Of a DNA stretch of 64,000 nucleotides, positions 52,163 to 62,794 are shown piece after piece (within the stretch, counting starts at the first letter, position 1; each line of letters opens with the position of its first letter). Source of the stretch: CADEFX01 sp046154585 (lineage in GTDB: Bacteria > Pseudomonadota > Alphaproteobacteria > Rhizobiales > Hyphomicrobiaceae). The translations under genes were made by a program, and so were the position numbers. Under the pieces are notes generated by a model. It saw only the letters and a program-made list of their open reading frames with translations, ran no database searches and was not told the DNA's origin. The stretch covers positions 1 through 64,000 of the forward strand of contig JBJXDX010000030.1 in assembly GCA_046154585.1 (NCBI GenBank), read 5' to 3'.

Positions 52163-53158
52163 ATGATCTCTATTCTTTTGCGTTCAGCCGTATTTTCGGG
52201 TCTGGCGATCCTTTCCGGGTCTCTCGTCCTTGACAGCTCCGCCCGCGCGCAGGAGCTGACCATTGGCAACGTCAATCCGCCCAAGCACGGCACCTCGCTT
52301 GCCACGCAAGCATTCGCGGACAAGCTGACGGAGCTGACCAAGATCAAGATCGCCCACCATCATTCCGGCGCGCTCGGCGGCGAGCGCGAGGTGGCTCAGC
52401 AGATCCAGCTCGGCGCCGTCGATCTCGGGCCGATCACCACGGCGCCGCTGTCAACGCTCATTCCGGAGATGTCGGTCTTCCAGCTGCCCTACATCTTCCG
52501 CGACTACGACCACGTGTTTAAAGCACTCGACGGCGGCGACACACTGACGAAGTACTACGAGGGCGTGCTCGACAAGAAGGGCCTGAAGCTGGTGGGGTTC
52601 ATCGCTGCCGGCTATCGCGGCATCTACGGCCACGGCGCCATCAACGGGCTCGACGACGTCAAGGGCAAGAAGGTGCGGGTGCAGGAGGACAAGATCCTCG
52701 TCGCCACCTTCAAGGCGCTCGGCATGATCTCGACGCCCATCGCCTTCCCGGAAGTCGCCACCGCGCTCCAGACCAAGGTCATCGATTTCGCCGAGGGTGG
52801 GGTCAATACATTCTACCACAACAAGTTCTACGACATCGTCAAGTACGTCGCCGACGTGCGCCACACGCACCAGGCGGTCGCCCTGATCATGTCCAAGGCG
52901 AGCTTTGCCAAGCAGGACGCGGCCGGCCAGAAGGCCGTTGCCGATGCCTGGGCGCACGCGCGCGCGTTCAACCGCAAGTTCATCCTGGACGAGGACAAGA
53001 GCATCCAGGATCAGGTGCGGGAGAAAGGTGTGACCATCACGAAGCCAGATCCGAAGCCGTTCCTGGCCGCGACGCAGAGCGTATACGAGGAGTTCTACGC
53101 GACACCCGCCGGTAAGGACGCCAAGGCGATGGTCGACTACATCCAGAATGTCAAGTAG
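52163..53158 (+). CDS. TRAP transporter substrate-binding protein DctP
   Basis: 331 residues: signal peptide (SILLRSAVFSGLAIL..., cleavage near RAQEL, residue ~30) and the DctP/TAXI-type fold (QIQLGAVDLGPITTAPLS, then MISTPIAFPEVATALQTKVIDFAEGGVN with the family binding motif). ATG at 52163 after GGGAGG; the open frame from 51149 overlaps the dioxygenase on the other strand. First of three TRAP genes. Confidence 0.92.
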   Translation: MISILLRSAVFSGLAILSGSLVLDSSARAQELTIGNVNPPKHGTSLATQAFADKLTELTKIKIAHHHSGALGGEREVAQQIQLGAVDLGPITTAPLSTLIPEMSVFQLPYIFRDYDHVFKALDGGDTLTKYYEGVLDKKGLKLVGFIAAGYRGIYGHGAINGLDDVKGKKVRVQEDKILVATFKALGMISTPIAFPEVATALQTKVIDFAEGGVNTFYHNKFYDIVKYVADVRHTHQAVALIMSKASFAKQDAAGQKAVADAWAHARAFNRKFILDEDKSIQDQVREKGVTITKPDPKPFLAATQSVYEEFYATPAGKDAKAMVDYIQNVK

Positions 53159-53176
53159 CCGGCATCGCGCCACGAC

Positions 53177-53698
53177 ATGGCAGATCCTCCCGGTCACGGC
53201 ACTGAAGGTGTGGCGCCCCCGGCAACGGCGGGCGCGCGCGTTTATGGCGTTCTCGGGCACGTCGGCGGGCTAATCCTGGCGATCATGGCCGGCGCGGTCT
53301 TCATTCAGGTGGTGCTGCGGTTTCTGGGCCGCAGCGGCATCGACGGGCTTGAGGAAGTGCCGCGCTATCTCTTCGTCTGGCTTGTCATGATTGGCGCCGC
53401 CGCCGCCATGTGGCGCAACGAGCACACGATCCTCGACTACTTCCTCAACCTCTTCGGATCGCGCACGCGCGCGCTCATCATCGTTTTCACCAACGCGGTG
53501 AGCATTCTGCTCTTCGCATACCTCATTAAGCTCAGCTTCACGCTGGTTCCCAACGCTCACTTCCAGACCAGTCCTGGGCTGGGTTTGTCGCTCGGCTACG
53601 TCTTCCTCGCCATTCCAATCGGTTCCGCTCTGATCATTCTGCCGATGCTCCGCAACATCTACGCCGCCCTGGGGGCGCTATGGCAGAAACCCTCCTGA
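53177..53698 (+). CDS. TRAP transporter small permease DctQ
   Basis: 173 residues with four hydrophobic helices and the DctQ signature EEVPRYLFVWLVMIGAAAA after the second helix. It pairs with DctM, whose ATG overlaps its end by 19 bp. Confidence 0.92.
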   Translation: MADPPGHGTEGVAPPATAGARVYGVLGHVGGLILAIMAGAVFIQVVLRFLGRSGIDGLEEVPRYLFVWLVMIGAAAAMWRNEHTILDYFLNLFGSRTRALIIVFTNAVSILLFAYLIKLSFTLVPNAHFQTSPGLGLSLGYVFLAIPIGSALIILPMLRNIYAALGALWQKPS

Positions 53699-54966
53699 TC
53701 ATCTTTTTCATTTTTATTCTGCTCGGCCAGCCGATCAGCATTGCCCTGGGCGTGGGTGCGCTGGTGACGTCGTTTTTTTATGCAGCGCTCAACCCGATCA
53801 TCATCCCGACGCGGTTCGTGGGCTTGCTGTCGGATTCCTACCTGCTGCTGTCGGCGCCGCTCTTCATCCTTGCCGGCAACGTGGCGGCCCGCGGCGGCGT
53901 GGCCCGCGTCATCATCGATCTGGCGACTGCCGTGGTCGGCCGCTTTCGCGGCGGACTGGCCTACGTCAACGTGGTCGACAGCATGTTCTTCGGCGGCATC
54001 TCCGGCTCGGCCGTCGCGGACGTCTCCGCACTGGGTACGTTCCTGATCCCGCAGATGGTGCGCAAAGGCTACGATCTCGACTTCGCCACCGCGCTCACCG
54101 TTTCGACGGCCGTCGTCGCGCCCATCATTCCGCCGTCGATCATCGCCGTGATCTACGCCTGGATGGCGGACGAGTCGGTGGCCGCCATGTTTGCCGCAGG
54201 CGTGATCCCCGGCCTATTGGTGGGCGCCGGCATGGCGGTGCCGGTGTTCGTCATTGCGCGCAAGCGCAATTATCCGAGAGAAGAGCCGCCGACGCTGCCC
54301 GAGTTCATGGCCGTGCTGTACAAAGCACTGCCGGCACTGGCAATCCCGGCCGTCATCATGGGCGGCATCCTGTTCGGTATCTTCACGCCGACGGAGGCGG
54401 CGGCGGTGGCGGTGGTCTATGGCCTGGTGGTGCCGCCGATCTTCTACAAGGAGCCGGCGCTGCGCGAGCTGCCTCAGATCTTTGCGGATTCCGCGCGCCT
54501 GTCCGGCGTCATCGGCATGATCATCGGCTTCGTCGGCGCCTTCGGCTGGGTGCTCTCCTATTCCAAGTTCCCGTTCAAGGTTGCCGAGGCCATCGCCGTC
54601 ATCGCGCCGGAGTGGTGGCTGTTCATCCTGCTTGTCATCGCCCTGTACCTGGTCCTCGGCACGTTCCTGACGCCTTCGGAGATCATTCTTGTCACCGTTC
54701 CGGTGCTGCTGCCCGTGGCGCAGGCGGCGGGCGTGCATCCGATTCACTTCGGGCTGGTATGCGTCATTGCGTCGGCCGTTGGCCACATCACGCCGCCGGT
54801 CGGCCTTTGCCTGTTCGTCGGCATGGCGATCAGCGGACTGCCGATGGACAAACTTGTGCGCCCGCTGCTGCCGTTCCTGGCGGCTATCGTCGTGACGCTG
54901 CTGTTCGTCGCCTTTATCCCCGAGGTGACGCTGTTCCTGCCGCGCTACCTGGGCTTTGTGCGCTAG
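53680..54966 (+). CDS. TRAP transporter large permease DctM
   Basis: 428 residues, ~12 hydrophobic segments, DctM family: SAPLFILAGNVAARGGVA, MFFGGISGSAVADVSALG, VSTAVVAPIIPPSI and FTPTEAAAVAVVYGL. The sodium-driven transmembrane unit. It is the last TRAP gene and its stop (TAG, 54964) lies inside a palindromic repeat. Confidence 0.93.
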   Translation: MAETLLIIFFIFILLGQPISIALGVGALVTSFFYAALNPIIIPTRFVGLLSDSYLLLSAPLFILAGNVAARGGVARVIIDLATAVVGRFRGGLAYVNVVDSMFFGGISGSAVADVSALGTFLIPQMVRKGYDLDFATALTVSTAVVAPIIPPSIIAVIYAWMADESVAAMFAAGVIPGLLVGAGMAVPVFVIARKRNYPREEPPTLPEFMAVLYKALPALAIPAVIMGGILFGIFTPTEAAAVAVVYGLVVPPIFYKEPALRELPQIFADSARLSGVIGMIIGFVGAFGWVLSYSKFPFKVAEAIAVIAPEWWLFILLVIALYLVLGTFLTPSEIILVTVPVLLPVAQAAGVHPIHFGLVCVIASAVGHITPPVGLCLFVGMAISGLPMDKLVRPLLPFLAAIVVTLLFVAFIPEVTLFLPRYLGFVR

Positions 54967-55038
54967 AGCAGGATCGCTTCGGATGGAATCACTTTGCCTG
55001 AACCTCGGCACCTCGGCCGAAGCGTGAATCCTGCTCTA
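54964..55038. repeat. Dispersed-type palindrome 1
   Basis: Inverted repeat: TAGAGCAGGATCGCTTCGG (54964-54982) and CCGAAGCG-TGA-ATCCTGCTCTA (55017-55038), a 3-base bulge in the right arm. Such elements with AGAGCAGGAT ends are common in Hyphomicrobiales intergenic DNA. It begins at the DctM stop codon and could act as a transcription terminator. Confidence 0.7.
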
Positions 55039-55428
55039 TCTCATAAGTTCAGAGTGCGATTCACGTTTCGCACGGAAGCCGATAGTGCTTCCATGCGAAA
55101 CGATCGCACTCTAGGCCAGCTCCGGAAGCAGATGCCGCTATCGTGGGAGAACGGCGCGGCAAGGATCGAGCCGAGAGCGCGCAACGGCGCAAGCTAATTG
55201 CTCCAACGATGATTGTTGATGCGTAGCTGCCGTCACAGCCAGTCGCCGGAACCTGCATGCCTATGGCCTCGCGACTGTCCTGCGGGCGTTCGCGAGCGGC
55301 GCGCCTGGTGAAGCCCAACAGATCCGTTGACGTGTCTCGGGACGGCCCGTAGCCTCAGATAAATTGAACGCCGGCTGAAAATCCGAAAAACGATCCGCAA
55401 GATCGACGGCGATGTCTGACAGGGGAGG
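54967..55428. other. Intergenic region between TRAP and sugar-type ABC operons
   Basis: 462 bp, no convincing gene. The first ~150 bp are two long palindromes of the dispersed type, separately listed. The rest (55113-55428) shows no clear element; an open minus-strand frame there is spurious. Promoter of the downstream ABC operon is expected near 55330-55420. Confidence 0.5.
55051..55112. repeat. Dispersed-type palindrome 2
   Basis: AGAGTGCGAT-TCA-CGTTTCGCA (55051-55072) pairs with TGCGAAACGATCGCACTCT (55094-55112); the same 3-base bulge TCA/TGA type as in palindrome 1. An inner stem GGAAGC/GCTTCC closes the loop. Likely the same repeat class, in tandem. Confidence 0.7.
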
Positions 55429-56712
55429 ATGCCCGTGCGCGTCAAAAGCCTTTCACTTCTGATTGCGGCTGCAATGCCGGTTGCCGGCTGGGCCGGTTCT
55501 GCGAGCGCGCAGCAGGTCAAGGAATTGACCTTCTGGAGCCATTGGGCCGCCGAGATGCCCAAGCGGACCTTCGTGGAAGAGGCCATCAAGCAGTTCGAAG
55601 CGAAAAACCCCGGCATCAAGATCAAGCAAACCTGGTACGAGAAAACGGCGCTGTACGCGGGCCTCAAGACCGCGTTGCGAGCCAATCAGGCGCCCGACAT
55701 TTTCTACGCCGAGCCGGACCAGGTCGAGTACATGGAGAACGGCTTCCTGCTCGATCTGTCCAAGCTCAATTGGGCAGCGGTCGAGCCATGGGCGAAGGAA
55801 GCCTGGAGCTATCAGGGCAAGCCCTATGGTCTGCCGCTGGAGGCCTGGACTGTCGAGCTCTACTACAACAAGAAAACGATGGCCGACCTTGGCGTGAGCG
55901 TGCCGGACAACCTGCAGTTCACGCCCGATGCCTTCCTCGACATGGTCAAGAAGGCGAAAGCCAAGAATATCACGCCGATGGCGCTCGGCGTCGGTGACCG
56001 TCCGTATCCTGGGGCGCATGTCGTACACGAGGCGCTCTTGAAGAGGCTCGGAGTCGAGGACTATGCGAAGCTGCTTGCGGGCAAGCTTCCCTGGAACGAC
56101 CCGCGCGTGGTCGACACGCTGAAGTGGACAAAGAGCCTGACTGACGCGGGGCTGCTGCCGGCGACTTTCACGACGCTGAAGCTGGCCGAGGCGCACGTCT
56201 ATTTCCACACCAACCCGGGCGCGCTGACGTTTCTCAACGGCAGCTGGTACACCTCGCGCGCGTTCAACCCGGTCGACAAGGGCGGGCAGCCCGCGGACTT
56301 CCCGCTCGGCATCATGCGGTTCCCGGCGGTCCCGGGCGCGGTGTGCAACGAGTGCCGTTCGATCGCCATCGGCGGAAGCTACGTCGCCAATGCCGCGACC
56401 AAGAATGCAGCCGAGGTCACGGCGTTCTTCAACTCCTTCCTCTCGCCCGAGATGGGCAATCGCTGGCTCGATGTCGTCAAGGTGCAGACCGGCATCAAGA
56501 GCGACCCCTCGAAGATGACCGACAAGCAGGCCGCCGAGTACTTCGCGATGATCGAAAAGACCAATGCCGGCGCGAAATACCAGTTCGGCATTCCGATCCA
56601 GGTGATGGGCGGCAAGCCGAAGGAGGTGTTCACACAGGTGTTCAATAACGCCTTCCCGGCAGGCAACATCAGCGTCGAGGACGCCGTGAAGCAGATGGCG
56701 GCCGCCTATTGA
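55429..56712 (+). CDS. ABC transporter substrate-binding protein, family 1 (sugar type)
   Basis: 427 residues: signal peptide (LLIAAAMPVAGWAGSASA), then SBP_bac_1 features: LTFWSHWAAEMPKRTF, FEAKNPGIKIK, APDIFYAEPDQVEYMENGFL, and GLPLEAWTVELYYNKKTM. Periplasmic, probably for an oligosaccharide or glycerol-phosphate type ligand. ATG at 55429 touches the SD AGGGGAGG; the GTG at 55435, 6 bp from it, may be the real start. Confidence 0.9.
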   Translation: MPVRVKSLSLLIAAAMPVAGWAGSASAQQVKELTFWSHWAAEMPKRTFVEEAIKQFEAKNPGIKIKQTWYEKTALYAGLKTALRANQAPDIFYAEPDQVEYMENGFLLDLSKLNWAAVEPWAKEAWSYQGKPYGLPLEAWTVELYYNKKTMADLGVSVPDNLQFTPDAFLDMVKKAKAKNITPMALGVGDRPYPGAHVVHEALLKRLGVEDYAKLLAGKLPWNDPRVVDTLKWTKSLTDAGLLPATFTTLKLAEAHVYFHTNPGALTFLNGSWYTSRAFNPVDKGGQPADFPLGIMRFPAVPGAVCNECRSIAIGGSYVANAATKNAAEVTAFFNSFLSPEMGNRWLDVVKVQTGIKSDPSKMTDKQAAEYFAMIEKTNAGAKYQFGIPIQVMGGKPKEVFTQVFNNAFPAGNISVEDAVKQMAAAY

Positions 56713-57113
56713 TGCCGGTGTGTGCGTTGCGGCTTCGCGATCAAGCATTGCGCGGCAGCCGCTTAGGGCTGTTTCGGTTTGCGTTGAAATCGGGCGTGCT
56801 GCCGCAGTCATGGCGAAGCCGTGCTCCGCACGAGACACTGGGTCCCGGGTCGCGCGCGGGAAGTGTGGCTTTACGTGTTGTTCGCCGCTTCGGCCCGCGC
56901 TTGCCCGGGATGACAACTGAGGGTAGGCACGGTCGCGCCCCGAACTTTTTTTGTCATCCCGGCCAAGGGAGCGGTCCATGCGTAGCATGGCTCCGCCATG
57001 AAGCGACCGCGAGCCGGGACCCAGGGGCCCAACCGGACGCCGTCGCCACAAACTCCGGACGCGCTTCAACCCAAATCGGATCGGCCCTAGATCAACGGGG
57101 AGTGCTCTACTAG
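56713..57113. other. Intergenic region with dispersed repeat DNA
   Basis: 401 bp between the binding protein and its permease genes. No gene. Its centre (56905-57019) is a nest of inverted repeats; open frames through it are spurious. The separation may give higher expression of the binding protein than of the permeases. Confidence 0.5.
56905..57019. repeat. Nested palindromic repeat
   Basis: CCGGGATGACAA (56905-56916) pairs with TTGTCATCCCGG (56951-56962); TCCCGGC (56957-56963) also pairs with GCCGGGA (57013-57019); and GCGGTC (56971-56976) with GACCGC (57005-57010). The GTCATCCCGGCC...GAGCCGGGACCCAG composition is common in dispersed alphaproteobacterial intergenic repeats. Confidence 0.6.
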
Positions 57114-58031
57114 ATGCCGTCGAGCCCTGCCCCGGTCACGCGCGACGATGGACTGCCGAAGCCCTGGGGCACTATCATCGCCTTTTTGCTGCCGGCTCTG
57201 ACGCTCTACGTAGGATTTACCGCCTATCCGGCGATCCGCACGCTGTGGAACAGCTTTCACCGCGTGCTGCCGCGCCGCGAGGAGTTCATAGGCCTCGCCA
57301 ATTATGCCGAGCTCGCCCGCGACGATATTTTCTGGCGTGCCGTTCGCAACACGATCCTCTGGGCGTGCACCTCGCCGCTGATCGAAGTGACGGTTGCTTT
57401 GCTGCTGGCGCTGGCGCTCTACGCCAAGGTCCCGGGCGCTCGGTTTTTCCGTGTTGCCTGGTTTACCCCGGTTCTCATGTCCTATGTCGTCGTCGGTATT
57501 CTGTGGCTCTGGATCTACAACAACGACTGGGGGCCGGTGAATGTGGCGCTGCGCGCGCTGGGGCTCGGCGCGTGGACGCGGCCGTGGCTCGGTGACCCGG
57601 CGACGGCGCTTCCCTCACTCATCTTCGTGACGAGCTGGATGTGGGTCGGCTTCAACATGGTGGTGCTGCTGGCGGCGCTGCACTCTCTTCCCAGGGAGGT
57701 CATCGAGGCGGCCGAGCTCGACAACTGCGGCTGGGGTGGCAAGCTCGCGTTCGTCATCCTGCCGCTCCTGCGCGCGACGATCCTGAACCTCATCGTGCTC
57801 TCGTTCATCGGCAAGATGAAAATCTTCGACCTCGTCTGGATCACGACCAAGGGCAATCCGCTGTGGGCGACGGAGACGGTCTCTACCTACGTCTACAAGC
57901 GCGCCTTCGAATGGACGACGTTCGACCTCGGCTATCCCTCGACCGTGGCCGCGGTGTGGTTCGTCATCGTGCTGGCAACCGTGCTGACGCTCACCTGGGC
58001 GTTTCGTCAGCGCGAGAAGCTCGAATACTGA
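57114..58031 (+). CDS. Sugar-type ABC transporter permease (MalF/UgpA type)
   Basis: 305 residues, six hydrophobic helices. N-terminal helix IIAFLLPALTLYVGFTAYP, then the EAA loop EVIEAAELDNCGWGGKLAFVILPLL near residue 195. The cytoplasmic N-terminus is short, as in UgpA. Forms a heterodimer with the next permease. Confidence 0.92.
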   Translation: MPSSPAPVTRDDGLPKPWGTIIAFLLPALTLYVGFTAYPAIRTLWNSFHRVLPRREEFIGLANYAELARDDIFWRAVRNTILWACTSPLIEVTVALLLALALYAKVPGARFFRVAWFTPVLMSYVVVGILWLWIYNNDWGPVNVALRALGLGAWTRPWLGDPATALPSLIFVTSWMWVGFNMVVLLAALHSLPREVIEAAELDNCGWGGKLAFVILPLLRATILNLIVLSFIGKMKIFDLVWITTKGNPLWATETVSTYVYKRAFEWTTFDLGYPSTVAAVWFVIVLATVLTLTWAFRQREKLEY

Positions 58032-58043
58032 GGCGCACAATCG

Positions 58044-58862
58044 ATGGACATCGTCCGCCGCTCGCTGCTGCTCATCGCGCTGTCGCTCTACACGTCGTTT
58101 GCAGCCGGGCCGTTCGTGTGGGCGGCCATGATGTCCTTGCGCACGACGACGGAGATCCACCGCAACCACTTCGCGTTCCCGAACCCGCCACACTGGGAGA
58201 AGTTCTGGGATGCCTGGTTCAACTCGAACTATGGGATCTATTTCGCCAATTCGGTGCAGGTGGTCGTCGTCGCCGTGCTGATCCTGACCGTGGTCGGCGC
58301 CATGGCCGCTCATTGTCTTGCGCGCTACAAATTCCGGCTCAACCGGGTCATCTACTTCGTGTTGTTCTCGACGATCATCTTCCCCCCACAGATCACCATC
58401 ATCTCGCTGTTCCAGATCCTGGTGCAGTACGGGCTCTACAACAGCAAGGTCGGGCTGACGCTGGTGTATGTGGCGATCCAGCTTCCGCTCACGATCTACA
58501 TCCTCGAAAGCTTCTTTGCCCGCATCCCCGCGGACCTGTTCGATGCCGCGCGCATGGACGGCTATTCGGACTGGGAGATCTTCTGGCGCGTGGCCTTGCC
58601 GATTGCCTTGCCGGCGGTGGCGACAACCGTGATCCTGAACTTCATCCTGCTCTGGAACGAGTTTCTCTATGCTGTGGTGCTCATCACCGAAGAATCCAAT
58701 CGAACTCTGCCGCTCGGCATCCAGCAATTCATCGGCGACTCGCAGGAGGACGTCGGCATGATCGCCACCGGGCTGATGATCGCGATCATTCCGGTCATCG
58801 TGGTCTATGCGTTCTTCTCCGAGAGGCTGATCCAGGGCATGACAGCGGGCGCCGTAAAATGA
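58044..58862 (+). CDS. Sugar-type ABC transporter permease (MalG/UgpE type)
   Basis: 272 residues, six hydrophobic helices. MSLRTTTEIHRNHFAFP after helix 1 and the EAA loop FDAARMDGYSDWEIFWRVALP near residue 170 are typical of MalG-type permeases. 12 bp after the partner permease. Confidence 0.92.
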   Translation: MDIVRRSLLLIALSLYTSFAAGPFVWAAMMSLRTTTEIHRNHFAFPNPPHWEKFWDAWFNSNYGIYFANSVQVVVVAVLILTVVGAMAAHCLARYKFRLNRVIYFVLFSTIIFPPQITIISLFQILVQYGLYNSKVGLTLVYVAIQLPLTIYILESFFARIPADLFDAARMDGYSDWEIFWRVALPIALPAVATTVILNFILLWNEFLYAVVLITEESNRTLPLGIQQFIGDSQEDVGMIATGLMIAIIPVIVVYAFFSERLIQGMTAGAVK

Positions 58863-58875
58863 CCGGAGACCGCTG

Positions 58876-59979
<1,104 letters not shown>

Positions 59980-60199
59980 TACCCAGCGGTCTTCCAGCGC
60001 CGTGCTGACGCTTCGGCGTACAAACCGGGTCGGCGTTGGACGGCCACAGGCCATATTGCTGGAATGTGAGGCACAACGGCGGTGACGTGCCAGGCAAACA
60101 GGGCTTGTTCGTTCGCTACTGGCAAAGCTAGGTTAGCGGCGTCGATCATTTGAGATCCGCCCTGCTGCGGCTTTCAAGCAAACACGCCGGGAGACCCAC

Positions 60200-61789
60200 A
60201 TGTCACGAGCTGGCAATACTCGGATAGGCGCTTGTTTTCTCGCTGTATCGGCGGTGGCCCTTTGGCCCGGAGCGGCTGCGGCGCAAGCTTTCACCTGCCC
60301 GAAGACCGGCGGGCACATGGTTTTCGCGCAGGAAGCCAAGGTCAACAGCCTGGACCAGTACACGTCCTCGACCATCTCGACGCGCAATGTCGCCATGAAC
60401 ATCTTCGAAGCGCTCATGACGCGCGACGAGAACATGAACCCGATTCCGGAGCTGGCGCAGGAGGTGAACGAAAGCGAGGACGGGCGCATCTACACGTTCA
60501 AGCTCCGGCAAGGTGTGAAATTCCACAATGGCAAGCCGATGACGACAGAGGACGTGGTCGCCTCCTTTGATCGCTACAAGAAGGTCGGCATCGACAAGGG
60601 TATTCTCGATGTCGTCGAAAAATGGGAGGCAAAGGACGCGGAGACATTCGTCATCACGCTCAAGGCGCCGCAACCGACATTTCTCGAGAACCTGAGCTCC
60701 TTCAGCGTTCCGATCGTGATCGTTCCGAAAGAGAACACCGACGCTCCGCCGATGCAGATGAAGCCGGTCGGCACGGGCCCGTGGGAGTTCGTCGAGTTCG
60801 TGGCCGACAGCCACGTCAAGCTGAAGCGCTTCGACGGCTACAAGCCGGATACGCGCTACAAGGACATCGATGGTTTCGGCGGCTACAAGGTTGCGTGTCT
60901 CGATACGGTGACGTTCCGCATCGTGACCGAGGCCGGCGCGCGCGTGGCGGGGCTGGAAACGGGTGAATTCCTGGGCGCCGAGGACGTGCCGGCCAAGTCC
61001 CAGGCGACGCTCAAGGGCAATGCCAACATCGTGCTCAAGCCGCTGCAGAATTTCTGGGTCCAGATTGCCATCCCCAACCTGTCCCAACCGCCGACCGACA
61101 ATTTGAAGGTGCGGCAGGCCATCCAGGCCGCGCTCGATATGGAAGAGATCATGGAGGCCGCGACCGACGGTGCCTACCGGCTCAACATCGGCCTGCAGTA
61201 TCCCGGCCAGGCTTTCTACACGGAGGCAGGCAAGGAGACCTACAACCAGAAGAACCTCGACAAAGCCAAGAAGCTGCTGGCCGAAGGCGGCTACAAGGGT
61301 GAGAAGCTCGTCCTTCTCACCAACAAGGACTACACCAACATGTACACGGCCGCCCTGGTCATGTCCGAGCAACTCAAGGCCATCGGCATGAACGTGGAAC
61401 TGCTGGTGCTGGATTGGCCGGCCTCGGTGCAAAAGCAGCAGAACAAGGCCGATCCGAGCGGCTGGAACTTCTTCTATACCGGCTACGGCACCAACACGTC
61501 GCTCGGCGGCTTGGCGGCGATGCGCTTCCACGCGCCGCCGTTCAACACCTACCGGCCCAAGGACGATGTGCCCGACGCGGAGTTCGCGAAGTTCTTCGGC
61601 GAGATTACCAACGGCAAGACGCTGGACGAGCGCAAGGCGGCGTTCGCGCGCGCGCAGCAGCGCATGCTGGACCAGGTGCTGGCGGTGCCCTTCGGGACAC
61701 TGACGAAAGTGCAGGCGGTGCGCACGAACGTGGAGAACTTCAGGCCGTTCCGCATTCCGCGCATGTCGAACGTCTGGCTGAAGGGTTGA
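60200..61789 (+). CDS. ABC transporter substrate-binding protein, family 5
   Basis: 529 residues: signal peptide (ending AAAAQAF, residue ~29), then SBP_bac_5 features YTFKLRQGVKFHNGKPMTTE and a C-terminal lobe with LTKVQAVRTNVENF. A CPKTGG pair follows the signal. Second Dpp/Opp-type set in the window, not paralogous in detail to 16565-22413. Substrate unknown. 220-bp upstream gap, promoter not recognised. Confidence 0.92.
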   Translation: MSRAGNTRIGACFLAVSAVALWPGAAAAQAFTCPKTGGHMVFAQEAKVNSLDQYTSSTISTRNVAMNIFEALMTRDENMNPIPELAQEVNESEDGRIYTFKLRQGVKFHNGKPMTTEDVVASFDRYKKVGIDKGILDVVEKWEAKDAETFVITLKAPQPTFLENLSSFSVPIVIVPKENTDAPPMQMKPVGTGPWEFVEFVADSHVKLKRFDGYKPDTRYKDIDGFGGYKVACLDTVTFRIVTEAGARVAGLETGEFLGAEDVPAKSQATLKGNANIVLKPLQNFWVQIAIPNLSQPPTDNLKVRQAIQAALDMEEIMEAATDGAYRLNIGLQYPGQAFYTEAGKETYNQKNLDKAKKLLAEGGYKGEKLVLLTNKDYTNMYTAALVMSEQLKAIGMNVELLVLDWPASVQKQQNKADPSGWNFFYTGYGTNTSLGGLAAMRFHAPPFNTYRPKDDVPDAEFAKFFGEITNGKTLDERKAAFARAQQRMLDQVLAVPFGTLTKVQAVRTNVENFRPFRIPRMSNVWLKG

Positions 61790-61840
61790 GGGGCGCTGCG
61801 CACACCGACCTAGGATCAGGGCTGCACTCGAGGACACGGA

Positions 61841-62794
61841 ATGGGCCGATACATTCTCTCGCGGCTGCTGCAATCCATCCCGGTTCTGATCCTCGTCAGC
61901 GTGATCTCGTTCGGCCTGATGAAGCTGGTGCCCGGCGATCCGGCGATTCTGATCGGCGGCCCGACGGCGACACCGGCGGAGCTCGACAACATCCGTCAGA
62001 ACCTCGGCCTGGACCAGCCCTTCCACGTGCAGATGTGGCGCTACTACGCGGGTCTGGTGCGGGGGGATCTCGGAACCTCGCTGCTGCTCGGCAAGCCGGT
62101 GCTCGAAGCGACGCTGGAGCGGATTCCGGTGTCGCTGTCGATCGCGGTGTACTCGATGGTGCTGACGCTTCTGATCGGCCTCTCCTGCGGCATCCTTGCC
62201 GCCCTCAACCGGGGCACCTGGATCGATCAGGCAGCGATGGTGTTTGCGCTCATCGGCGTGTCGCTGCCGAACTTCTGGCTGGGGTTGATGCTCATCGTCC
62301 TGCTCTCGGTGCACCTGGGATGGCTGCCGACGGGTGGATATGTGCCCTGGCAGACGGATGTCGTCGGCTGGTTCAAGACGACGACCATGCCGGCGGTATC
62401 TCTGGCCCTGCTGCAGGTGGGACTGCTGGCGCGGATCACGCGCTCCACGATGCTGGAGGTTTTGCGTCAGGACTACATCCGCACGGCGCGCGCCAAGGGA
62501 TTGCCGGAATTCATCGTCATCGCCAAGCATGCCTTCAGGAACGTGATGATCCCTGTCGTCACGGTGATCGGGGTCATCTTCAGCGTGCTGATCTCGGGAT
62601 CGGTGGTGGTGGAATCGGTGTTCTCGGTGCCCGGCATCGGCTCGCTGCTGGGCTCGGCAGTGCTGCGGCGCGACTATCCGATGATCCAGGGCGGACTTCT
62701 GCTGGTCGCTGCCAGCCTGCTGATGCTCAATCTGATTGTCGACGTGCTCTACGCCTATTTCGATCCGCGCGTGCGCTATGACAACCGCGGTTGA
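61841..62794 (+). CDS. ABC transporter permease, DppB type
   Basis: 317 residues with six hydrophobic helices. N-terminal MGRYILSRLLQSIPVLILVS and KLVPGDPAILIGG match DppB; the EAA loop is ARAKGLPEFIVIAKHAFRN. It overlaps the next permease gene, whose ATG lies at 62778. Confidence 0.93.
   Translation: MGRYILSRLLQSIPVLILVSVISFGLMKLVPGDPAILIGGPTATPAELDNIRQNLGLDQPFHVQMWRYYAGLVRGDLGTSLLLGKPVLEATLERIPVSLSIAVYSMVLTLLIGLSCGILAALNRGTWIDQAAMVFALIGVSLPNFWLGLMLIVLLSVHLGWLPTGGYVPWQTDVVGWFKTTTMPAVSLALLQVGLLARITRSTMLEVLRQDYIRTARAKGLPEFIVIAKHAFRNVMIPVVTVIGVIFSVLISGSVVVESVFSVPGIGSLLGSAVLRRDYPMIQGGLLLVAASLLMLNLIVDVLYAYFDPRVRYDNRG

Noticed and set aside
55453..57069. 538-residue minus-strand open frame
   Set aside because: Runs antisense to the sugar-type binding protein and then through palindromic repeat DNA.
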